A stretch of 64,000 nt of DNA, taken from assembly GCA_036365455.1 (NCBI GenBank), contig JAWQUS010000009.1, forward strand, positions 5,920,001 through 5,984,000. The letters run 5' to 3'. Source of the DNA: Macrosoma leucophasiata (lineage: Eukaryota; Arthropoda; Insecta; Lepidoptera; Hedylidae). The notes beneath the pieces were generated by a model. The model saw only the letters and a list, made by a program, of their open reading frames with translations, was not told where the DNA came from and did no database searches. This document shows positions 46,365 through 56,767 of this stretch, one piece after another (within the stretch, counting starts at the first letter, position 1; every line of letters begins with the position of its first letter). The position numbers and the translations under genes were made by a program.

Positions 46365-47379
46365 ACTTCAACACTTTTTTTTTAATTTACATCGCTTTGA
46401 TTTTTTTCAATCTATGAAAATTTCCGTTATTTTGCAATAGTTTTACATCAAACAGGATCACAACTGACCCGTGGAGAAGGCACTACTGGGGAAACCACAT
46501 TAAAAAAAAACGCGCTAAGTACACTATCTCATAGGTGGCGTGGAAACGTGTGCATATTATGACGATAACAACTTTTATAACTTTTTGAATCGTTATATCT
46601 CAGAAACGGTGGCTCATAAGAAAAAATATTGATACATTTTTTATAGATAATTTTATGATCTACAATTTTTGCTACGGGTACTTTTATGATAAAACTTACC
46701 GTTTTGCTGAAAATCGCGAAAAACTCATTTTTTTTACCTTTGACCTTGAATATTTTTTTTCCATACACGGGAACTTATAGACATTGTTTATAATTATGAT
46801 TTGAACAATTTCACTAAAAATTCAGCTTGTTGGGACTTTATGTAACTTCACTCTATTTTTTTGGTCTAAATTGACCGGACCGGACGTGCGCATAACTCGA
46901 CAAGATTATTTGTTAAATTGGTAGTACATAATAAATAAAGTCCATCTTTATAATAATACAAAGTGTATTTCATTGAAACCTTATTTCCCAGAGTTAAGTA
47001 ATTTATCGACACTTGTCGCAACTATGGTTTGTAGGACTTGTCGATATAGTTGCATCATTCTTTACACTATTATGACACGGAATGATTACATGTGTGTGTG
47101 AAATTGTTGATGTGTTTTGTTAAAGTCAAGGTGTGAGTTTCGTAGTAATAGACGATTTTTGTTGTGTGTGAATTTAAGAAAGTGTGTGTTCCCCCCGCAA
47201 AAAATGGCAGACTATTTTGCTTCGGTAAAACACGCTATGGCTACTCCCCTCCGGTCCGCCGCGACCGGTGGCCCGCGTTGCTCTATGGGCTAAGGCTAAG
47301 GAGTGAGTAAATATTTCTGTTTTTTTGTTTTTATTTGACCATCACGTCATTGCTTAGTTGCATCGACATGGACAGTATT

Positions 47380-47977
47380 TTTTTTATTTTTAAAGAAAAA
47401 TGGAAAGAAAAATTTGACTTCAGGCGAGGCTCGAACTCGCGACCTACTGGGAATCTAGTCCAGCCGCTCTTCCAATTGAGCTACTGAAGCCCTGCCCGAT
47501 TTGTCGAATTTTTCCTTCACATCTATTGCATTGCTTTATGGTAGCAGTAGCGCCATCTATTACCAACTATGCTAGTTAGGCAACCGATATAATAGACTTT
47601 TCAGTTTATTGAATATCGTAAAGAAGTCGCTTTAACCCTTAATAATTGTTTTATTAACAATTCTAAAACAATTATTAAGGGTTAAAGCGACTTCTTTACG
47701 ATATTCAATAAACTGAAAAGTCTATTATATCGGTTGCCTAACTAGCATAGTTGGTAATAGATGGCGCTACTGCTACCATAAAGCAATGCAATAGATGTGA
47801 AGGAAAAATTCGACAAATCGGGCAGGGCTTCAGTAGCTCAATTGGAAGAGCGGCTGGACTAGATTCCCAGTAGGTCGCGAGTTCGAGCCTCGCCTGAAGT
47901 CAAATTTTTCTTTCCATTTTTCTTTAAAAATAAAATATATTTCACAAGCATGTGTTAATGCGAAATAATATAAAACA
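47380..47977. repeat. Head-to-head SINE-B dimer (palindrome) in one target duplication
   Basis: A minus-strand SINE-B (to 47652) and a plus-strand SINE-B (from 47665) face each other around a 12-base spacer ATTAACAATTCT. The arms appear identical for about 270 bp, including the tRNA-like head (B box GAGTTCGAGCC). The right arm extends further, through the full tail to 47977. A single 12-bp repeat ATGGACAGTATT (47368-47379, 47978-47989) encloses the whole pair, so both arms entered together or the second arm was formed during insertion. Confidence 0.9.
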
Positions 47978-48757
47978 ATGGACAGTATTGTTAAAATTTG
48001 GATTTCTACGTTAATTTTTCGTATAAAACTAGTTCCTGAGAGATATATGTAGATTGACAATAGGTAAATTACTAGAAAACAAAACATAAATTTTTTTTAG
48101 GAGTACTTAAGTATTTTGATAAAGTGTGACGTATCTATTGGCGAATAAATCTATTGTATCTAAAGCCAACCACAATCCTGTTGAATTTGAATTTCATTTC
48201 ATTGCGCTGCATGAATAATTAACGAACTTTAAGTTCACCCATTGGTGTTAAGGCACTTTGTCAGTTTAATAAATACACCCGTAAACAGCTATTGCTATAA
48301 TGGGAGGCAAAGACTCACCAAGTCACCAGTTCAAGGTCATGGAATATATTGGCAAACAAAGGAGCTATTAGCGAGCTTGTAGAACACGATAGACGCTTTG
48401 TGGCGGCGCATGTCACTGTCCCACTATACGAGACATGACTGGGCACTCCCAAACGATAGATAATATCTAACATTTATGTAGTGTTAATGTGAAACTATGA
48501 CTATAGAAACCTAGCCGTCCTAGCTAAGTTGACTAATGTTATAGGGAACGACAAAATGTATGGATCTTTTTGTCGCTGATTAGTCACGTGATATTTATTT
48601 GCTACATTGTCTTGAGCGTTAACGATTGTAGCTTAGCTACTATTAGCTAGACAACTTGGCTATAGGAGCTGACGTATTTTTCTATGAACTAGTTGTGCTC
48701 ACGGCGTTGTTTGCGAAGACAGCAAAATATTTTGTGCTTTCTTATAAGAATTATTTT

Positions 48758-48885
48758 ACTGGTGGTAGAGTTCCAGTGTCGGTGGTCGAGCACCACCGCA
48801 TTATCTAATCTACCTGACACCAAATAGCAGAGTTCAGCATGTACAGTGTTCCGGTTATATGGTTATGTATGGCCCTGTGGTAACT
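48758..48885 (+). repeat. SINE-A 5' fragment
   Basis: It begins ACTGGTGGTAGAGTTCC and runs to 'tatggccctgtggtaactatcac'. The 3' half is missing. Confidence 0.7.
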
Positions 48886-49030
48886 ATCACACCAACATTC
48901 CATACAAAAAACAACCAACCCTTGTCATTTAAAACTCATTTAATTTTGTTTTTTTTTTATCATATTCACTGCTTATTTTAAATAGTTAAATATATTTTAT
49001 TACGTGGCACGTTAGTTACTTCGTTAGTTA

Positions 49031-49264
49031 TTGTTTTATATTATTTCGCATTAACACATGCTTGTGAAATATATTTTATTTTTTAAAGAAAAATGGAAAG
49101 AAAAATTTTACTTCAGGCGAGACTCGAACTCGCGACCTACTGGGAATCTAGTCCAGCCGCTCTTCCAATTGAGCTACTGAAGCCCTGCCCGATTTGTCAA
49201 ATCTTTCCTTCACATCTATTGCATTGCTTTATGGTAGCAGTAGCGCCATCTATTACCAACTATG
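49031..49264 (-). repeat. SINE-B copy, 5' truncated
   Basis: A complete tRNA-like head and tail. It stops on its 5' side at 'accaactatg' and is flanked by a 14-bp repeat TACTTCGTTAGTTA (49017-49030, 49265-49278). The truncation and duplication show LINE-type retroposition for this family. A weak SINE-A remnant follows at about 49336-49440. Confidence 0.85.
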
Positions 49265-49597
49265 TACTTCGTTAGTTAGTTAGTAAGTTCTAATATCTTA
49301 GATACATGTTCACTTATTAAAGTAGGTACACTTCATTGATGGTAGAGTTCAAGTCACCACCTTCATCCCTAATCTGTCATATATGGTAAAATGCGTATCT
49401 TTAATCTCAGGCACAGAGCCAAAAAAATCTTAGGCAACGTACCTATCTGAATTATGATGTCTAGTCTGTTTGCAGTATTAATAATGTAGATTTGCATAGC
49501 GTACATGCATACATTGCATGCATTACATTTGGGATTAGAATGGCAATTCTTATGACCCAAATAAAATACCAGAATAGATTCGTAATGCTGTATTCAG

Positions 49598-49878
49598 TTT
49601 TTTTTTTTATGTTACAAAGGTGGCAAACAAGCATGCAGTTCACATTGATGTTAAGTGATAACTGCAGCCTATAGACACCCACAGAAATACCGGATGCGTT
49701 GCCACCCCTGAGACCTTAGATGTTGTGTATCTGTGATAGTTATTACGGGGCCGTACCTACATTCCCATATAACCGGAACACGATAGTGCTGAACGCTACC
49801 ATTTAGCGGCAGATAAATAAGGTACTGCGTCGGTGCTTACGCCCTATGGCTCCTACACTAGAACGCTACCACCTGTAA
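49598..49878 (-). repeat. SINE-A copy
   Basis: Inverted, with a T-run at 49598-49608 and diverged 5' part ending 'gaacgctaccacctgta'. Confidence 0.85.
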
Positions 49879-49935
49879 ATAAAATATAGAGGAACGTGTG
49901 CAATATATTATTCCACATAACGTGTGCAATATTTT

Positions 49936-50227
49936 ACTGGTGGTAGAGCTCCAGTGACGGAGCTTGCGGGCGTAGGCACCACCGCATTACCTAATATACC
50001 TACGTGCCGCTAAATAGTAGTGTTCAGCACTATCGTGTTTCGGTCAGGTGGCGGTCAATGTACGGCCCTGTAATTTCCGGCACAAAGGCATAACACCTTA
50101 GGCCTCAGGAGTGGTAACGCATCTGCATTTTGACCTCGGTCTTTGTGTGGGTGTCTATAGGCTGCAGTCATCACTTAACATCAATGTGAACCGCATGCTT
50201 GTTTTCCACTTCCGTAGCATAAAAAAA
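49936..50227 (+). repeat. SINE-A copy, full length
   Basis: It begins ACTGGTGGTAGAGCTCCAGT and ends 'cacttccgtagcataaaaaaaa'. It lies tail to tail with no more than 60 bp from the inverted copy just upstream. Confidence 0.9.
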
Positions 50228-50479
50228 ATAATCAAAGTAACAAAATAGCCACAGTCCATAAATAAAGAAAAAAAAGTGCTTATGAATATATTAAAGTTAT
50301 TTATAGGTACGATATGCTGTTCGGCATTGATTAAAATAAACCCAAAAGTACATTAAACAATGAAATTGCACCAGTAGCGGTAAACGTCTAGCGTGACTCG
50401 ACCGTTACTAATGTAATCAAAGCAATCACAGCCTTGCCACCACAGCAGTAGAGTACAAAATTCCACTAAACAAGCCCCT

Positions 50480-50545
50480 AGCCCAGACGGTGTGCAGACT
50501 TGGCATCGATACTGCAGTTCTAGGAATCTCGATGCCTGGGACCTA
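50480..50545 (+). pseudogene. Possible short reverse-transcriptase fragment
   Basis: The codons GCC CCT AGC CCA GAC GGT GTG CAG read APSPDGVQ, close to the (K)APGPDGV motif of non-LTR reverse transcriptases. The sequence around it is decayed, and no other block is clear. Confidence 0.3.
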
Positions 50546-51332
50546 GAATTGATTTGAAATTTTAATCAGTTTTCATTCAATGCTCGTCGTGGTCTTGGAT
50601 CATTCATGCGGTGCCGTAGCTTTTCTTTGAACTTCTAGAATATTTAATGGAGTGAATGTATCAAAGCTGCGGTAGACTGGCTAGGAGAACATTAGCCGCA
50701 TCAATGATTCTTCCCAGTCTAGTTTTTCATAAGCTCTGCTTTGAAAATAACTCACATTTTTCCTTATAACTTTATTTGTTCGTTGGTGATTTATTTCCTT
50801 TTAAGCAATACATTTTCGTAACTGATCACTTAATCTACTTATTTCATATTTGGTGTAGGGTTTGCCTTCAGAATAGATGCATTATAATTTGTGCTAGTAA
50901 TGTTGATTACTTAGTATACCCTTTTCCTTGAATCTTAAAATATAATTAAAAGAGGCGACAATTGATTCTGTATCTTTTCATAACAATTATATTCAATTCA
51001 ATATTTTTTTTGAGAGTCGAGAATTATTCGCAATATTCCTAAAGAAGAAGTAAAAATGAACAGGCTACCAACGTTGAAAATCTTGTATTTGCCTAGTATC
51101 GAAAAAGTGCCAACTACCGAAACAGATACAAAGTTTGTAATTAAACTTGGTCACCTCTATCACCTAACGAGGCAAAGTTTGTCTTACAAAACTACGAAGA
51201 GATAGTTAAGTAATGAAAAAACTCTGGATATTCGTTCGACACGTTTGATGGGGATAATAAATAAACTAAACCCTTTTGATCGTAAGTACTAATAAAGAGA
51301 GTTACTTGGAACTTAAGGAAAATATGTATGAA

Positions 51333-51760
51333 AACTAGCTGCTCGTCGAATTTCGTATCGCCTTAAGTAGAAGTAAAAATAGAAAAAAATATTTGGTGAG
51401 AATCATCCTTACCATTTCAGGTTATAAAAAATAGACTGCAACCGTATACAAAATAGATTCTCATACCTACCAAATATACCTACAACAATTTTTTTTTTAA
51501 GTTATGGAAGTGGCAAACAAGCATGCAGTTCACATTGATATTAAGTGATGACTGCAGCCGACAGACACCTACACAAAGACCAAGGTCAAAATGCAGATGC
51601 GTTACCACTCCTGAGGCCTAAGGTGTTATGCCTCTGTGCCGGAAATTACAGAGCCGTATGAAATTCATAAATATCGGTCCAGCCGTTTTGGAGGAGTATT
51701 TAATTGTTGTGTCAAACAGTGGGACACGCCTTTTTTTATATTAAAAGATATCATTATACT
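51333..51760. repeat. Interspersed repeat split by a SINE-A insertion
   Basis: The left part 'aactagctgctcgtcgaatttcgtatcgccttaag' and right part 'aattcataaatatcggtccagccgttttggaggagta' belong to one lepidopteran repeat type. The short SINE-A at 51489-51655 separates them. Confidence 0.5.
51489..51655 (-). repeat. Short SINE-A copy
   Basis: Only the 3' part of SINE-A. Its 5' limit, GGCTCTGTAATTTCC on the minus strand, is at the same position of the family consensus as that of the copy at 42161-42331. Confidence 0.8.
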
Positions 51761-51879
51761 ACCGTGTTTCCAAGAATTGGTTATAGCACCCCGTCATATC
51801 GGCACAGAGACGAAATAGCCTCTGGAATGGCAAATCTACATTGAGATCAGATCTAGTTTGTATTCTTATCTGTGGAATG

Positions 51880-52173
51880 TTTTTTTTTTTTTTTATGTCA
51901 TAAAAGTGCCAAACAATCATGCAGTTCACATTGATGTTAAGTGATGACTGCAGCCTATAGACACCCACACAATGACCAAGAACAAAATGCAGATGCGTTG
52001 CCACTCCTGAGGCCTAAGGTGTTATGCCTCTGTGCTGGAAATTACAGGGCCGTACATTACCACCTGACCGGAACACGATAGTGCTGAACACTACCATTTA
52101 GCGGCAAGTATATTAGGTAATGCGGTGGTGCCTACGCCTGCGAGCTCCGTCACTGGAGCTCTACCACCAGTAA
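51880..52173 (-). repeat. SINE-A copy, full length
   Basis: T-run 51880-51894, ending CTGGAGCTCTACCACCAGTA. A further inverted remnant follows at about 52210-52330. Confidence 0.9.
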
Positions 52174-53058
52174 AAGACTGTAATACATATTCACTTACCT
52201 TCAAAGTAAACTCTACTTGTTTGCCACTTTAATAAATGCTTCTTTTATCATCAATTGGCGTGGGACTGTACGGAACTACCTAACTAACCGGAACCCAGAA
52301 GCGGCGTGCACTATTATTTAGCGGAAAACAGAATTATACCTGTGTTATTTCACATTTACAAACGTCTATTTCTATAGACGAAGGATATTGCGTAAAGAAT
52401 CCATTTCTGTTGTACGAAATTGGTACGTAAGTAATCGTTCGATTGGCAATATTTTCAATGGAAACCACGATCTTCAAAGACAAGCGGCCTTCACGCCTCT
52501 TAGATTTTATCGTCGGCTACCAACTCACGGATTACGGTTATTGCCCTCGAATAAACTGTCCGATTTCGGCGATGGATATATTTTTTGCTGTAGATCAGAA
52601 AAAGGGTCCAATTTTCTCTTATCAAGTATCATGCTGATGTTCCTGTGTGTTTTTATTCATCTCAATATCAAGGAGATATTTCAAAGGGCCTAGTGATCTA
52701 CTTTCTTTTGTATTTGTTTAATCAACAGCTTGAAATATATTCAATTTTTTTTTTTACATGTAAAAAAGAAAAAAAAGAAATCGTTTATTTAGACAGCACA
52801 AAGTCACAAAAAGCGAAATTATTAGAAGATTGCAAACAATTATAGAAATAAATGAGAAAAAAAAAAGTTAACAGAAAAAGAAATCACGGCTGATCCAAAT
52901 GTGAGCACAGCAGCTTCATGTCAAGTCGATAACATGTCGATATTTCATGTCTTTATTTAAGTCACTAAAGCCGAAAATATGTGTGTACACTGAGTACCAT
53001 TTTACAGATTTCCAGAAAAAGGGATTGGTGGTCTGTCGATCAAAATGGCGACTGATGC

Positions 53059-53346
53059 TTTTTTTTTTATGTAATTGAAGTGGCAAACAAGCATACAGTT
53101 CACATTGATGTTAAGTGATGACTGCAGCCTATAGACACTTACACAAAGACCAAGGTCAAAATGCAAATGCGTTACCACTCCTGAGGCCTAAGATGTTATG
53201 CCTCTGTGCCGGAAATTATAGGGCCGTACATTACCACCTGACCGGAACACGATAGTGCTGAACACTACCATTTAGCCGCAAGTATATTAGGTAATGCGGT
53301 GGTGCCTACGCCCGCGAGCTCCGTCACTGGAGCTCTACCACCAGTA
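53059..53346 (-). repeat. SINE-A copy, full length
   Basis: T-run from 53059, complete body, end CTCTACCACCAGTAAAA. Confidence 0.9.
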
Positions 53347-53749
53347 AAAACTGCTTCAACTGTGAATAAAGTCTTGCTTCAGGAACGTGATGTTACCGAT
53401 GATTTATAACTTTGGCAATATAGCATTGATTATAATACCGGTCAATTGCAAGAACAAATGGTTAACAAAGAATTTTGTGGAGTTGCTAAACTGATTATTT
53501 GGATTTTTGACACCCACTTCCTAATTAGTTGCATTGGTGAAGGAGATAAAGGCTCCTTGGTTTCTTTTAAAACAAACCCAGAAAAGAGTTTGTTTTCGTT
53601 GATGTATTATAGATATTTGTTTAAAAAAATGCATTAATGTAAACTTACCTTTGCGTTGCGACTTATCTTATTGTGATATTATTATGTACCTATATGTATA
53701 TGAATGTTATCTTCAAGCCAAGTCACTTCCTAGTCCTAGGATTGTGATA

Positions 53750-54110
53750 TAATAATAATGGCAACCCATTATACGTCCCACTGCTGGGCACGAGTCTCTC
53801 CTCTTTTTGAGGGGAGGCCTGGAGCTTACTCCACCACGCTGCTCTAATGGGGATTGGTGGAGATACGGTTTAGTGGCAACCCGCTGTCGGATGTTTTCAA
53901 ACCGCTCATAAGGCCTCCGACAAGGTTTAACGACTGCTATCTATTTATAGTCACCGGAAACGACGGCTTAACGTGCCCTCCGGAGCACGGAAACGCGCAT
54001 TTGAATCTGAAATTAGCGGTCACCCATCACACACCCGACCGCGCCCGTAACGCTTAACCGAGTAGATCGCTTCCGATCTACACCAGCCATGGGGCCATGC
54101 GCACTTCGGC
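53750..54110 (-). mobile_element. SINE-D with 5S rRNA-like head, copy 2
   Basis: An inverted copy of the element at 29472-29834. On the minus strand it reads GTTAAGCGTTACGGGCGCGG and GATGGGTGACCGC, then the common body and CCCAGCAGTGGGACGTATAA tail. It is flanked by an 8-bp repeat TTGTGATA (53742-53749, 54111-54118). Confidence 0.8.
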
Positions 54111-54124
54111 TTGTGATAAAGTTA

Positions 54125-54375
54125 TATCAATAAACTACGAGTATATGTATGTATGTATCTTCACGCCAACGGTCCCTAACGGGGTAGGCAGAGAGTGTAG
54201 AGCGCCAGATATCCCGGTTCTGACAAACCTCTCTTGCCTCATCTACTTTCATCATTCTCTTCATACATGCACGCCGATTCCTAAGACTTTTGATCCCACC
54301 ATCAGACAGAACTCGACCTATTTGGTCATGGTAGGTCAGTCTTGGTCTTCCTGGGCCTCTGCAACCATCCACATT
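54125..54375 (-). pseudogene. LINE reverse-transcriptase C-terminal end
   Basis: On the minus strand it reads MDGCRGPGRPRLTYHDQIGR, then NRRACMKRMMKVDEA, QNRDIW and a stop beyond the SAYPVRDRW block. GRPRLTY with a later R/K-W pair is the usual C-terminal signature of these non-LTR elements. It is 5' truncated and abuts the mariner at 54385. Confidence 0.7.
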
Positions 54376-54461
54376 CGCATTGTATTAGGTTGGGGAAAAA
54401 GTTTCTTCGCATTTTTAAAGATTTTTCAAAACATTTTTTAATATAGTTTATTTAAATTTAA

Positions 54462-55755
54462 CTAAAGTATGTATGTACCATTTTGTTCGATAACCTTTTG
54501 CCATCTTGTAGGTAGGGACATGATCCCATTGCTATAAAAATTTTGGGACTTCTTATCAAAATACCGCGACAAGTGGATTTGGCAGTCCTCTCGTGATGTT
54601 AACCTAACATTGCATAAAGAATTCTGAAGAGACCGAAACAGGTGGAAATCTGAAGGTGCAAGGTCAGGACTATACGGCGGATGCATTAACACCTCCCAGC
54701 CAAACTCTCTTAAGTTTTGCTGAGTGGCTATAGATGTGTGAGGTCTAGCGTTATCATGATGAAACACCACCCACACCCCTTCTGTTGATCAATTCCGGCC
54801 GCTTTCTCTCAACTTCTTGCTTTAATCTCATCAGTTGTTCGTAGTAGAGTTCAGAATCGATAGTCCTGCCTGGTGGTAATAGCTCATAATGAATAATGCC
54901 CTTTCAATCCCATCACACACACAACATCACCTTATTGCGGGTTAACCCGGGTTTCGCCACAGTCTGTGAAGCCTGACCGGCCTTTGACCACGACCTTTTT
55001 CGCACGTTCTTGTCGTACGTGATCAACTTTTCATCACCAGTTATCAGCTTCTTCAAAAATGATTCGGTTTCATTACGTCGTAATAAAGAATCAGAAATGA
55101 GTACACGGTTCATTAGGTTTCTTTCAGTGAGCTCGTGAGGTACCCAAATATCGAGTTTTTTTTTGTACCCAGCTTTTTTCAAATGCGCCAAAACTGTTTT
55201 GTGATCAATTCTCAGTTCTTCAGCTACGTCATAACTACTGATATGTCGATCTTGCTCCACTTTTTCAAAAATGGCATCCATTTTATCCGTAATAGGGCGA
55301 CCAGAGGGAGGTGCATCTTTGACATCTGTTGAGTTGTACACTCAACCAGGCTGCCGGGGGTGGACTGAGAGGCGCGGGGACACTGGAGCTGTCATTGGCT
55401 GTCGACCGTTCCCGCCACTTGTCGGCCACGCATCGTCTTAGCGCACGGCCGCGCTCGCGCATATTTCTTACTCTTAATTATTTGTCTGTACGTAGTTACG
55501 ATTGAATTGTGATATAGTTCTGATTACAAAATATTACAGTCCGCTTGAGTTTAATTCCACAACTCCACCGTGATCCGCTTGTACAACATCAAAATTTCCG
55601 GATTGAAAACGCTTAAACCAAATTTGTGCTACTCTCACAGACACTGCACTAGGTCCATAAACATCGCAAATTTTTTTCGCGGCTTGCGTTGCATTTTTAG
55701 CTTTTTTGTAGTAAAATTTTAAAACGTATCGAATTTCTTCATTAGATTCACTCAT
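54462..55755 (-). pseudogene. mariner transposase (D,D34D), broken
   Basis: Cut-and-paste transposase of the Tc1/mariner superfamily. The N-terminal helix-turn-helix part starts at 55755 (MSESNEEIRYVLKFYYKKAK) and continues to GNFDV. After the LTR it resumes with KDAPPSGRP. Motifs include WVPHELTE, ITGDEK (first Asp), HHDNARPHTS (second Asp) and YSPDLAPSDF (third Asp). I count exactly 34 residues between the second and third Asp. It is dead four times over: the LTR insertion; two Trp-to-stop changes (TGG to TGA) just after the MLCV segment near 54915; and a frameshift ahead of the HHDNARPH block near 54780. It ends NGTYIL. Confidence 0.92.
55327..55585 (+). mobile_element. Solo LTR inside the mariner
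   Basis: 259 bp with TGTTGAGTTGTACACTCAAC at the left and CCGCTTGTACA at the right, i.e. TG...CA ends. A perfect 5-bp target duplication ACATC (55322-55326, 55586-55590) flanks it. A GC-rich first half is followed by an AT-rich second half. A TGTTGA start and 5-bp duplication are usual for Copia-type LTRs; orientation is inferred from that start. No internal retroelement sequence remains, so it formed by LTR-LTR recombination. Confidence 0.85.
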
Positions 55756-56384
55756 CTTGACAGTACGAAAAACAAATGAAAATCACACATTTGCCTAATT
55801 TGAATTTGGAATGATGTTCTTTAAAATTTTAACTTTCAATGATACTAAAACCAGCCAGATACAAATACTACAGCCAAAGAGATTTTATTACAAGTTCATA
55901 CATACTATAATGCGAAAAGACTTTTTCCCCAACCTATTATACATAGATAGTTTTTAGTGTGGCATTCTACCTAAATACTTTTACTAAAACCTTTTACAGC
56001 ATAACTAATCACTTCAGACAGAAAGTAGTAAGAACGTAATTGGCACGTTAATGGCACTTAAATAAATTACTCCATTTGCTCTGTTTTTGTACAGCGCAAT
56101 GTTTTTTTAGGTTTTCGGAGTGGCTCTTGGCTAATTGCTTTTAAATACAGTGAAGCGGTTCTGTAATTTGACTGTTGCAATCCTTGGACTTATAATATTT
56201 TTTAAACAAACGTCCGATTTGTTTTTCTGTACACAATAAAAATAAACAAATCTTTTTATAGGTGTGACAATTAAGAATAAAAAAATCTGCACCTATAGAT
56301 AGGTAATGGTTGTAGTTGTAATAGTTTAGGTATGGCCCGTTAAGAAAAAAAACAAAACTTAGGCAGTAAAAGTAAATCCGGAGT

Positions 56385-56465
56385 TGTGTAGATGTCTATA
56401 GGCTGCAGTATCATCACTTAACATCCACGTGAACTGCATGCTCGTTTGCCACGATAACATAAAAA
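56385..56465 (+). repeat. SINE-A 3' fragment
   Basis: 'gtctataggctgcagtatcatcacttaacat' to 'gtttgccacgataacataaaaaa'. Only the last 80 bp remain. Confidence 0.75.
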
Positions 56466-56767
56466 ATGATTATTTGGTAAGATGGATAAATACATAGTTA
56501 GTATGATTAATTAAGATGATAAATCCTATCTCACAGTCATCTCCATCTAGGTTCTATCGCAAAGATTCTCGCTATTAAGGTTATTAAGGGACGATGAGAA
56601 TTTGGATAGAAAACTAGGGAATGTCGAGTACTCACTGGCATTTGTTGAAAAAGATTAGGAAGCGCTTCAAGTCTGAGTTCATGAATCCCTCCAGTAAGAT
56701 TAGAAATGTTTCACTCCACTACTAGTAGTAACTTACTTGAAATGTATTTGTAAGTATAGTCCGAGTC

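Larger units (their letters stand above)
45240..47287 (+). mobile_element. DNA transposon with 52-bp perfect GC-rich terminal inverted repeats
   Basis: The first and last 52 bp are exact inverted copies. They start CATAGAGCAACGCGGGCCAC and continue through GGACCGGAGGGGAGTAGCCA. The 9-bp repeat GGCTAAGGC (45231-45239, 47288-47296) flanks the element. The 2,048-bp interior holds a Cys-rich ORF at 46080-46364, a short frame at 45424-45495 (ICCVVYCKK, faintly THAP-like) that stops early, and a Helitron-end fragment near 45905-46030. A deletion derivative lies in opposite orientation at 56768-57416. An 8-9 bp duplication and a CA start fit hAT, P or Merlin superfamilies; I cannot decide among them. 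It is probably non-autonomous now. Confidence 0.8.
54385..55937 (-). mobile_element. mariner transposon, inactive, split by a solo LTR
   Basis: The termini TTAGGTTGGGGAAAAAGTTT (54385) and its inverse at 55937 (one mismatch at the outermost base, another in the arm) are flanked by the TA target duplication (54383-54384, 55938-55939). Without the 259-bp LTR and its 5-bp duplication the element would be 1,289 bp, the usual mariner size. Confidence 0.93.
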
